The position numbers and the translations under genes are program-made. A DNA stretch of 64,000 bases, from the NCBI GenBank assembly GCA_019234815.1, contig JAFALA010000068.1, positions 1 to 64,000 of the forward strand, given 5' to 3'. This document shows positions 9,925-17,523 of this stretch, piece after piece (the first letter of the stretch is position 1; each line of letters opens with the position of its first letter). Under the pieces are notes generated by a model that saw nothing but the letters and a program-made list of their open reading frames with translations, was not told where the DNA came from and did not search any database. The DNA comes from Burkholderiaceae bacterium. GTDB lineage: Bacteria; Pseudomonadota; Gammaproteobacteria; Burkholderiales; Burkholderiaceae_C.

Positions 9925-10017
9925 GCCGTCGCCGCGCCCCCAGCTGGGAGTTCATACAATTCCCGGTTTGCTGCACAAGATCGGCAGCACGGATCGATTC
10001 ACGCCCTGGAGACATCA

Positions 10018-10542
10018 ATGGCAATTTACAAGCTAGGCGACAACGAGCCCCAGGTGGCGGCGTCCGCGTGGGTGGCCGACAGCGCCGAGGTGATAGGCCG
10101 GGTCACGCTGGGCGAGGAGGTCAGCGTGTGGTTCCAGTCAGTGCTGCGCGGCGACAGCGACAGCTTGACGATAGGCGCAGGCAGCAACATCCAGGACGGC
10201 TCCGTGCTGCACGCCGACACCGGTTTCCCGCTGGAGTTGGGCCGCAACGTGACGGTGGGTCACAAGGTCATGCTGCATGGCTGCACGGTGGGCGACAACT
10301 CGCTGATCGGCATCGGCGCCGTGGTGCTCAATGGCGCGCGCATCGGCAAGAACTGCCTGGTGGGCGCCGGCTCGCTGGTGACCGAGGGCAAGGAGTTCCC
10401 CGACGGCAGCCTGATCATGGGCCGGCCGGCCGTGGTGGTGCGGGAGCTGCGTCCCGAACAGGTGGCCGGACTTGCAATGAGTGCGAAGCACTACGTCCAC
10501 AACGGCCAGCGCTTTGCGCGTGAATTGACAAAAATCGCTTGA
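10018..10542 (+). CDS. Gamma carbonic anhydrase family protein (left-handed beta-helix)
   Basis: [67 protein letters not shown]. Confidence 0.9.
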   Translation: MAIYKLGDNEPQVAASAWVADSAEVIGRVTLGEEVSVWFQSVLRGDSDSLTIGAGSNIQDGSVLHADTGFPLELGRNVTVGHKVMLHGCTVGDNSLIGIGAVVLNGARIGKNCLVGAGSLVTEGKEFPDGSLIMGRPAVVVRELRPEQVAGLAMSAKHYVHNGQRFARELTKIA

Positions 10543-10550
10543 GTGTCTGC

Positions 10551-11516
10551 ATGAGTGAATTGCACAAATTCCTGTTCGAGGGCCTGCCCGTTCGCGGCAT
10601 GCTGGTGCGCCTGGATGACAGCTGGCGCGACGTGCTCAAGCGGCGCGAGACGCAAGGCGCCTTCCCGGCGCCGGTGCGCCATCTGCTCGGAGAGATGGCC
10701 GCCGCCGCCGTGCTGATGCAATCCAACATCAAGTTCAAGGGCAGCCTGATCCTGCAGGCCATGGGCGACGGCCCGGTCAAGCTGGCCGTGGCCGAGGTCG
10801 GGTCCGACCTGAAGTTTCGCTGCACCGCCAAGGTGGTCGGCGAGGTGCAGGAGACGGCGACCTTGCCGGCCATGCTGAACGCGCACGGCCATGGGCGCTG
10901 CGCCATCACGCTGGATCCGCAGGACCGCCTGCCGGGCCAGCAGCCCTATCAAGGCGTGGTGCCTTTGTCGGATGCGAATGGCGAGCCGCTGCAGCAGGTC
11001 TCCAAGGTGATCGAGCAGTACATGCGCCAGTCCGAGCAGCTCGACACCTGCCTGGTGCTGGCCGCCAACGATGAATTGGCCGCAGGCCTCTTGATCCAGC
11101 GCCTGCCGCTGGAGGGCAAGGGCAATCTGGAAGGGCAGGGGAAGGCAGGCGAAAAGAGTGCAGAAGAGCTGGCCGATGCCTTCAACCGCATCAGCATGCT
11201 GGCTTCAACCCTGACCCGTGAAGAATTGCTGACGCTGGACGCCGACACGGTGCTGCGCCGCCTGTTCTGGGAAGAGGACATGCGCCGCTTCGAGCCGTTG
11301 GTGCCCAGTTTCGCCTGCAGCTGCTCGCGCGAACGCGTGGGCGGCATGCTGCAGGGCCTGGGACGCGCCGAAGTCGATGAAGCGCTGGAGCAGATGGGCC
11401 AGCTCGAGATCGATTGCGATTTCTGCGGCGCCCGCTACCACTTCGACGCGGTCGACGTCGGCGCGCTGTTCGCCACCGGCACCGCGAAGGAAGCCGACAA
11501 GGGCACGCTTCAGTAA
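10551..11516 (+). CDS. hslO: Hsp33 family redox chaperone
   Basis: MSELHKFLFEGLPVRGMLVRLDDSW; C-terminal CSC...CDFC zinc motif. Confidence 0.93.
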   Translation: MSELHKFLFEGLPVRGMLVRLDDSWRDVLKRRETQGAFPAPVRHLLGEMAAAAVLMQSNIKFKGSLILQAMGDGPVKLAVAEVGSDLKFRCTAKVVGEVQETATLPAMLNAHGHGRCAITLDPQDRLPGQQPYQGVVPLSDANGEPLQQVSKVIEQYMRQSEQLDTCLVLAANDELAAGLLIQRLPLEGKGNLEGQGKAGEKSAEELADAFNRISMLASTLTREELLTLDADTVLRRLFWEEDMRRFEPLVPSFACSCSRERVGGMLQGLGRAEVDEALEQMGQLEIDCDFCGARYHFDAVDVGALFATGTAKEADKGTLQ

Positions 11517-11722
11517 GCCGACGGGTTGGACCGGGTCTGGTGCTCGCCGCACCAGTCCTTGGCCAGGGTCAGCGGGTGGTGCCAGTGCCTGAGCGGGTGC
11601 ACGTCCTTGGACTCGATGGACGTGTCGCGCTGCGGCGGGTGGCGATGGCATTGCCCGTAGGTAGCGGCCAGGTGCGTGTCTTGCCCGACTTCCAGCCAGA
11701 ACTTGCATTGATCGCATTGCAT
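11510..11722 (-). CDS. Small Cys/His-rich protein of unknown function
   Basis: 70-aa ORF MQCDQCKFWLEVGQDTHLAATYGQCHRHPPQRD...WCGEHQ; CxxC plus further Cys/His pairs. Confidence 0.6.
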   Translation of the reverse strand: MQCDQCKFWLEVGQDTHLAATYGQCHRHPPQRDTSIESKDVHPLRHWHHPLTLAKDWCGEHQTRSNPSAY

Positions 11723-11735
11723 GGGAAGCTCCTGG

Positions 11736-13454
11736 TCAGTGGGTGAGCGCGGTCACCCGATCCAGCCTGCTGGGCGTGGTCAGTGCCTGTGATTGCAGGT
11801 AGCGCGCCAGGGCCTCAGCATCCATGATGCCCACCACCCGGTCGCTGCCCTGGCGCAGCACGCTGAAACCGTCGCCTCCGTCGGCCAGGTAGTTGTTGAC
11901 GGTGACGCGCAAGCGCGCATCGGGCTGGATCGCTTGGCCCTGCAGGCGCAGGCTGTCGGGCCGGACGCGATGTCCCTCGGGCTGGCTGGCGTCCCAGCTG
12001 TAGCTGAAGCCTTGGGAGACCTGCAGCGGCCTGAACTTGGCTTGCCCGCTCCATTGCTGCTCCAGCAAGGCCAGAAGTTGCGCGCCCGACAGTGTCAGCG
12101 TCACCAAATTGTTAGAGAAGGGCTGGGACGTGAAGACCTGGCCGTAGGTGATGGCGCCGTCGCCCTTCCTGAGCAGGGGGGCGCGTATGCCGCCGGGGTT
12201 GGTCAGCGCGATCACGGCGCCGCCTAGCTCGGATGGCCGCGTGGCGGCCAGCTGCGCGTCGGCAATCAATTGGCCCATGCTGCTTGCGCCGGCGGCCGAG
12301 GTGGCGTCGAAGTTGTCGCTGATGTGGCCCACCACGCGCTGGATCTGCGGCGCGGCCAGCCGTTCGTAATGGCTGATCAGCCGGGTCTGGTCGGTGTCCT
12401 TGGCAAAGACGTCGTCGCGCACCAGCAGATTGCGGGCCTGGGCGCTGAGCACCGTGCCCTGGGCTCGATCGAGCGTCAGTTCGATGTCGGTCAGCACGGT
12501 GCCGTATTTGTCGCCGCTGGTGACCAGGCGTCCATCGATGCGGCAGTTGTAGGCCTTGTGGGTGTGCCCGCTGACGACCACGTCCACGGCCTTGTCGAGC
12601 TTCTTCGCGATGTCGACGATGGCGCCCGAGATACCCGGGCATTCGTTGTAGTCGCCCGTCGGATAGCCGCCTTCGTGGATCAGCACGACGATGGCATGCA
12701 CGCCCTGCGCCTGGATCTCGGGCACCAGGCGGTTGATGGTGTCCGCCTCGTCGTCGAAGCGCAGTCCCTTGACGCCGCTGGCCAGGACGATGCCGGGCGT
12801 GGCCTTGAGCGTCAATCCGATGAAGGCCACGGGCACGCCCTCGAAGCGCTTGATCTCGTAGGCAGGGAGCAAGGTCTTGCCCGTCTGCTCGACCCAGGTG
12901 CTGGCCGAGAGGTAGTGGTAGCGCGCGCCCTTGAACGGCTCGGGGCCCTGGCAGCCGTCCACCGGGTGGCAGCCGCCGTACTGCTGGCGCAGAAGCTCCG
13001 CATAGCCCTTGTCGAATTCGTGGTTGCCGACGGCGCTGAGTTCCAGGCCCATCTGGCTCAGGGCGTCGATGGTGGGCTCGTCGTGGAACAGGGCCGAGAG
13101 CAGGGGGCTGGCGCCGACCAGGTCGCCAGCGGCAACGAACACGTGGTTGGGGTTTTGCTGCATCAGCTGCCGCGCCGCCGTGGCCAGGTGTTCGGCGCCG
13201 CCGGCTGCGACCTGCAGGGCCTGGCCAGGGTGATCAGGGTCCTGGATGCGTATGCCGCCTTCCGGAGGCTTGAGGTTGCCATGGAAGTCGTTGATGGCCA
13301 GCACGGTCACCTTGACGGGCGCCAGGTCGGCCCTGGGCGTCGGCGGCACGGGCGCGCACGCGCCGAGCGACACCGTCAGGAACGGAAACAGAAATGCAAG
13401 GGCAATTCGGCTGGCAGCCAGGGTCTTGGGGCGGATGAATGACATGAGCGACAT
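11736..13454 (-). CDS. Bifunctional metallophosphatase/5'-nucleotidase (UshA-like lipoprotein)
   Basis: ITVLAINDFHGNLKPP, VAAGDLVGASPLLSALFHDEPTIDALSQMGLELSAVGNHEFDKG; signal peptide with lipobox-like LGAC. Confidence 0.9.
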   Translation of the reverse strand: MSLMSFIRPKTLAASRIALAFLFPFLTVSLGACAPVPPTPRADLAPVKVTVLAINDFHGNLKPPEGGIRIQDPDHPGQALQVAAGGAEHLATAARQLMQQNPNHVFVAAGDLVGASPLLSALFHDEPTIDALSQMGLELSAVGNHEFDKGYAELLRQQYGGCHPVDGCQGPEPFKGARYHYLSASTWVEQTGKTLLPAYEIKRFEGVPVAFIGLTLKATPGIVLASGVKGLRFDDEADTINRLVPEIQAQGVHAIVVLIHEGGYPTGDYNECPGISGAIVDIAKKLDKAVDVVVSGHTHKAYNCRIDGRLVTSGDKYGTVLTDIELTLDRAQGTVLSAQARNLLVRDDVFAKDTDQTRLISHYERLAAPQIQRVVGHISDNFDATSAAGASSMGQLIADAQLAATRPSELGGAVIALTNPGGIRAPLLRKGDGAITYGQVFTSQPFSNNLVTLTLSGAQLLALLEQQWSGQAKFRPLQVSQGFSYSWDASQPEGHRVRPDSLRLQGQAIQPDARLRVTVNNYLADGGDGFSVLRQGSDRVVGIMDAEALARYLQSQALTTPSRLDRVTALTH

Positions 13455-13729
13455 GATGCGATCTCTGTGACGACGCGAACTGTATGTGAAGCAAATGACC
13501 AAATTAACAATTGACTTGAATTTGTCGCAATGCAACAATCGCAGGATCGAAACTTCGGAGCCGCGTGCGTGGACAGTGCCAGTTGTTGCAGTGAATTGAA
13601 GCGTGCCGTGATGGCCGCGACCTGCTCAGCCGTCTGACGCCTGCTTCGTGGGCTGTCGGTCACTGAGTTGATCGACGCCTGAACCTTCGCCAGTCCCAAT
13701 CCGTGGTCTGGCCTTCAATCACCAAATAG

Positions 13730-13768
13730 CAAGAGCTTCACCCTCATTGACGAGGGCTGTGGCTCTTG
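13730..13768 (+). promoter_or_regulatory. Composite stem-loop in the 5' region of the NRAMP leader
   Basis: CAAGAGC(13730-13736)/GCTCTTG(13762-13768) perfect 7 bp enclosing CCCTC(13741-13745)/GAGGG(13752-13756). Confidence 0.5.
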
Positions 13769-13813
13769 GCGCTTGTGCGCGCATGCAGCTTTCGTCCTGA
13801 GCGGGAGTGCAGC

Positions 13814-14017
13814 ATGCAGTTCATCCATTCCATATCGTCCACGGCCAAGCCTGCGGTTCCGTCGAACCGTGCTCGGCAGCAGGACGCTGCGCCCCTTCTT
13901 GAAGCAGTCAAGGCGGTAGACCTGTCTTCGCTTTGGCCGACCCGTCGTTTGCGTGTTTGCCTGACAGACGAACGCGTGAACGGTTCCGTGCAACGCACTG
14001 CAGTGCCCCACAACTGA
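13814..14017 (+). CDS. Leader small ORF A (67 aa), unknown
   Basis: ATG preceded by GGGAG; stop TGA overlaps the SD of the next small ORF; MQFIHSISSTAKPAVPSNRARQQ... Confidence 0.45.
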   Translation: MQFIHSISSTAKPAVPSNRARQQDAAPLLEAVKAVDLSSLWPTRRLRVCLTDERVNGSVQRTAVPHN

Positions 14018-14026
14018 GGAGAAAGC

Positions 14027-14131
14027 ATGGATCCCGACCCTAGTAGGCGCACGCCGGCGCCCCCCCCCAATTTCAAACGTATTTCCGTCCAATTCATCCC
14101 GACTTGGTCGCGGAGAGTGCTGCTCGCCTGA
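14027..14131 (+). CDS. Leader small ORF B (34 aa), MgtL-like acidic-proline peptide
   Basis: GAGGAGAAAGC-ATG; MDPDPSRRTPAPPPNFKRISVQFIPTWSRRVLLA; C9 tract encodes Pro-Pro-Pro. Confidence 0.6.
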   Translation: MDPDPSRRTPAPPPNFKRISVQFIPTWSRRVLLA

Positions 14132-14137
14132 TTGCGA

Positions 14138-14173
14138 GGGTTTCTCTGTGGCCGAGTGCCCAAGGAGAAACCC
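14138..14173 (+). promoter_or_regulatory. SD-sequestering hairpin 1 (upstream of small ORF C)
   Basis: GGGTTTCTC(14138-14146)/GAGAAACCC(14165-14173) perfect 9 bp; 3' arm and adjacent bases contain AAGGAG and abut ATG 14174. Confidence 0.7.
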
Positions 14174-14308
14174 ATGTTTTGCAAACAAATCTTCGTCCGC
14201 CTGTTTGAATTCCTGCCGACCCTGCGGCATGTGACTTCGCCTCGCATCAGCGCCGCGCATGGCAGCGCCTACTGCATGCTCGTCGACCTTCACGACCTCG
14301 GTCGCTGA
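14174..14308 (+). CDS. Leader small ORF C (44 aa), unknown
   Basis: AAGGAGAAACCC-ATG; MFCKQIFVRLFEFLPTLRHVTSPRISAAHGSAYCMLVDLHDLGR; stop 2 nt before hairpin 2. Confidence 0.55.
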   Translation: MFCKQIFVRLFEFLPTLRHVTSPRISAAHGSAYCMLVDLHDLGR

Positions 14309-14310
14309 GG

Positions 14311-14340
14311 CCTCTGTATCCAGTCTCACAGATACGGAGG
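14311..14340 (+). promoter_or_regulatory. SD-sequestering hairpin 2 (upstream of NRAMP-family transporter)
   Basis: CCTCTGTATC(14311-14320)/GATACGGAGG(14331-14340), 10 bp with one U-G; 3' arm contains the GGAGG SD for ATG 14347. Confidence 0.75.
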
Positions 14341-14346
14341 AACGAC

Positions 14347-16020
14347 ATGATGTACCAGACTTCAAATGCCGTGCCGCCGCCGCGTGTCACGCAGCATGCC
14401 GTATTGGATAGCGCGCACATCGGCGACATCCGCGGCGCCTTCGGCACGATCAAGCGCGATCAGCACCTGACGCAGACGCAGCGCAGCTGGCGGCGCCGCG
14501 TGCAGACGCTGCTTGCGATTCTCGGGCCGGGCCTGATCGTGATGGTGGGCGACAACGACGCCGGCGCCTTCAGCACCTACGCGCAGGCCGGGCAGAACTA
14601 CGGCACGACGCTGCTGTGGACCCTGGCGCTGCTGATTCCCGTGCTTTACGTCAATCAGGAAATGGTGCTGCGCCTGGGCGCCGTCACGGGCGTGGGACAT
14701 GCCAGGCTGATCCTGGAGCGCTTCGGAAAATTCTGGGGCGCCTTCAGCGTCATCGACCTGTTCCTGCTCAATGCGCTGACCATCGTGACCGAGTTCATCG
14801 GCATCTCGCTGGGCCTGGACTACCTGGGCATTCCGCGCGCCTTGGGCGTGGCCGTCTCGGCGGCGCTGGTGATGCTGGCGGCCGGTACCGGAGACTTCAG
14901 GCGCTTCGAGCGTTTTTCCATGGCGCTCGTCGCCGGCAGCCTGGTGCTCCTGCCGCTGTTCGTGATGGTGCATCCGCCCATGGGGCAGTTGCTGCATGAC
15001 TTCGGCACGGTGGGCCTGCCCAAGGAGGGCAAGCTCAGCGACGTGATGCTGCTCATCATTGGCATCGTGGGCACGACCGTGGCGCCGTGGCAATTGTTCT
15101 TCCAGCAGAGCTATGTGATCGACAAGCGGATCACGCCGCGCTTCATCCCCTACGAGCGCATCGACCTCTGGCTGGGGATCGTGCTGGTGATTGCCGGCGC
15201 CGTGGCCCTGATCGGCATGGTGGCGCATTGCTTTGCAGGCACCGCCGAAGCCGGCCAGTTCAGCGACGCCCTGGCCGTGGCGCAGGGCCTGTCCAAGTAC
15301 CACGGGTCCTGGCCGGGCACGCTGTTCGCCATCGCCTTGATCGACGCCAGCGTGATCGGCGCAAGCGCCGTGTCGCTCTCGACGGCCTACGCGCTGGGCG
15401 ACGTGCTGTCCTTGAAGCATTCGCTGCACCGCAAGCCTTCGGATGCCAAGGGCTTCTACCTGGTCTACTTCGGCCTGATCGTCGTGGCGGCGGCACTGGT
15501 GCTGATTCCCGGCGTGCCTCTGGGCCTGCTGACGAACGCGGTGCAAACGCTGGCGGGCGTGCTCCTGCCCAGTGCTTCGGTGTTCCTGTTGCTGCTCTGC
15601 AATGACAAGCAAGTGCTGGGGCCGTGGATCAATGGCAAGTTCACCAATGTGTTTACGGCGGTGGTCGTGGGCGTGCTGGTGGTGTTGTCGGTGGTGCTGA
15701 CCACCGCGGTGCTGTTCCCGGACATCGACGAGGACGCCATCATCTCCATCCTGGTCGGCGGCGGGCTGGTCGGTGTGCTGATTGGCATCGCCGCATTGGC
15801 GCTGCGCGCCTTCAAGGCCGCGACGCAGGCGCAGGCGGTTCAAAACCCTGTCACCATTCTTGAGCAAAATGCCCTGGATTGGCGCATGCCTCCCTTGCAT
15901 ACCCTGGAGCAGGCGCCCATGACGCCGGCCACGCGCCTCTGGATGAGCGTGCTGCGTGGCTATCTCGTGCTGGCCGTGGGCATGGTGATCTACCGTGTCG
16001 TGCAACTGGCAGCCTTCTGA
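14347..16020 (+). CDS. NRAMP-family transporter with noncanonical metal-site motifs
   Basis: LAILGPGLIVMVGDNDAGAFSTYAQAGQNYG aligns by eye to NRAMP TM1 (GYIDPGNFATNIQAG); IVGTTVAPWQLFFQQS to TM6 (GATVMPHxxYLHS). Confidence 0.88.
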   Translation: MMYQTSNAVPPPRVTQHAVLDSAHIGDIRGAFGTIKRDQHLTQTQRSWRRRVQTLLAILGPGLIVMVGDNDAGAFSTYAQAGQNYGTTLLWTLALLIPVLYVNQEMVLRLGAVTGVGHARLILERFGKFWGAFSVIDLFLLNALTIVTEFIGISLGLDYLGIPRALGVAVSAALVMLAAGTGDFRRFERFSMALVAGSLVLLPLFVMVHPPMGQLLHDFGTVGLPKEGKLSDVMLLIIGIVGTTVAPWQLFFQQSYVIDKRITPRFIPYERIDLWLGIVLVIAGAVALIGMVAHCFAGTAEAGQFSDALAVAQGLSKYHGSWPGTLFAIALIDASVIGASAVSLSTAYALGDVLSLKHSLHRKPSDAKGFYLVYFGLIVVAAALVLIPGVPLGLLTNAVQTLAGVLLPSASVFLLLLCNDKQVLGPWINGKFTNVFTAVVVGVLVVLSVVLTTAVLFPDIDEDAIISILVGGGLVGVLIGIAALALRAFKAATQAQAVQNPVTILEQNALDWRMPPLHTLEQAPMTPATRLWMSVLRGYLVLAVGMVIYRVVQLAAF

Positions 16021-16034
16021 AATCCAACGAGAAC

Positions 16035-16053
16035 GGAGCGGGCTCACCGCTCC
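16035..16053 (+). other. Intercistronic hairpin between NRAMP and porin genes
   Basis: GGAGCGG-GCTCA-CCGCTCC perfect 7 bp, no following U tract. Confidence 0.5.
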
Positions 16054-16089
16054 AGACCGATCCCCAAACAATTCCAAAGCGAGATTTAA

Positions 16090-17523
16090 ATGTTGAAGTT
16101 TTTCAATGCGCTGCCCGGTGCGCAGCGTGGCATGGCTTTTGCCAAGATTTTTGCAACTGCATGGATGGCCCAGTCCGCCGCCATGTCGGCCATGGCGCAA
16201 TCCGACGCCGCTGCGCCGGTCCAGTCCGTGGCCTTGTCCGCGGTACCGCAGCCAGAGGCGGCAGCGGAGGCTGACGTCAAGACCGAAAGCTGGGGCTGGC
16301 ATTGGCAGGCCACCAACACCACACAGAAGCACGGTACGTTCACCTCGCCCTATAGCGGCCCGCAGAGCCTGCTGTCGGTTGAAAGCGCCAAGGAAACCTT
16401 GGACACCACCCTGTTCCTGGGGGCGCGGGTCTGGAAGGGCGGGGAGTTCTACCTGAACCCTGAGTTCGACCAGGGCTACGGCCTCGAAAATACCCTGGGG
16501 GTCGCCGGATTCACCAGCGGCGATGCCTACAAGGTCGGGCACGACACCCCCTATGCCCGCTTGCACAGGGCCTTTCTGCGTCAAACCTTTTCACTCGACG
16601 ACGGGCCCACGGAGTTCGTCGAATCCAGCGCCAACAATCTGGCCGGAACGCGGTCTGAAAACCGCATCACGCTGACGCTGGGCAAGATCTCGGTTCCGGA
16701 CCTGTTTGACGGCAACGCCTATGCCCACGATCCGCGCGCCGATTTCCTGAACTGGACCGTGATCGAGGCGGGCGCGTTCGACTATGCCGCCGACTCCTGG
16801 GGCTTCAGCTCGGGCGCAGCCCTCGAATGGGCGCACCGCGATTGGACCTTGCGCGGTGGCTTTTACGCCATGTCCAAGCAGCCCAATATGGAAACCCTGG
16901 ATGGCACATTCAAGCAGCAGCAATGGCTGCTCGAACTGGAGCGGCATTACGACCTGCTGGGCCATCCCGGAGCCGTCCGCGTGCTGGGATTCCTGACCCA
17001 TGCGCGAATGGGGCTGTACACGGATGCGGTCAGCCAGGGGCTGGCGCTCGACACCGCGCCCAATACGGCGAATGTCAGGCAGGTCGCGAACAAGACCGGT
17101 TATGTGCTCAATCTGGAGCAGGAGCTGGCGCCGGATGTGGGGGCGTTTGCCCGTTACAGCGCGAATGACGGCAAGACCGAAGCCTACGACTTCACGGACA
17201 TCAACCAGGCGCTGTCAGGCGGGGTGTCCATCAAGGGCAGCTACTGGAATCAACCCGAGCATCGCGTCGGCCTTGCCTTTGCCGTGAACGGCTTGTCGTC
17301 GCAGGCCAAGGCCTACTTTGCGGCCGGCGGCATGGGCATTCTGATCGGCGACGGCCAGTTGCCTCACTACGGTACGGAGCAGATTCTGGAGGCCTATTAC
17401 TCGGCGCGCCTGAACAAATACCTGACCGTGACGGGTGACTATCAGTTCGTCAAGAACCCGGCCTACAACGAAGATCGCGGTCCGGTTTCCGTCTGGGGCT
17501 TGCGTCTGCACGCCGAACTCTGA
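16090..17523 (+). CDS. OprB-like outer-membrane porin
   Basis: Signal peptide, WGWHWQATNTTQKHGTFTSPYSGPQSLLS...KETLDTTLFLGARVWKGGEFYLNPEFDQGYGLENTLGVAGF. Confidence 0.8.
   Translation: MLKFFNALPGAQRGMAFAKIFATAWMAQSAAMSAMAQSDAAAPVQSVALSAVPQPEAAAEADVKTESWGWHWQATNTTQKHGTFTSPYSGPQSLLSVESAKETLDTTLFLGARVWKGGEFYLNPEFDQGYGLENTLGVAGFTSGDAYKVGHDTPYARLHRAFLRQTFSLDDGPTEFVESSANNLAGTRSENRITLTLGKISVPDLFDGNAYAHDPRADFLNWTVIEAGAFDYAADSWGFSSGAALEWAHRDWTLRGGFYAMSKQPNMETLDGTFKQQQWLLELERHYDLLGHPGAVRVLGFLTHARMGLYTDAVSQGLALDTAPNTANVRQVANKTGYVLNLEQELAPDVGAFARYSANDGKTEAYDFTDINQALSGGVSIKGSYWNQPEHRVGLAFAVNGLSSQAKAYFAAGGMGILIGDGQLPHYGTEQILEAYYSARLNKYLTVTGDYQFVKNPAYNEDRGPVSVWGLRLHAEL

Noticed and set aside
13766-13813. 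Upstream extension of small ORF A to the track start (13766)
   Set aside because: ATG at 13814 has the better SD (GGGAG) and the upstream part overlaps the 13730-13768 stem-loop.
13770-14346. Known Mn2+ (yybP-ykoY) or Mg2+ (M-box) riboswitch in the NRAMP leader
   Set aside because: I could not find the conserved loop sequences of either class; the coding small ORFs and SD hairpins explain the region better. A covariance-model search would settle it.
14362-16584. 740-aa minus-strand ORF opposite the NRAMP gene, and similar long antisense ORFs (766-2349 -, 37554-40403 -, 43337-45814 -, 27188-28975 +, 19383-20582 +)
   Set aside because: Low-complexity Gln/His/Arg/Ala-rich translations antisense to clearly conserved genes; typical shadow ORFs in high-GC DNA.
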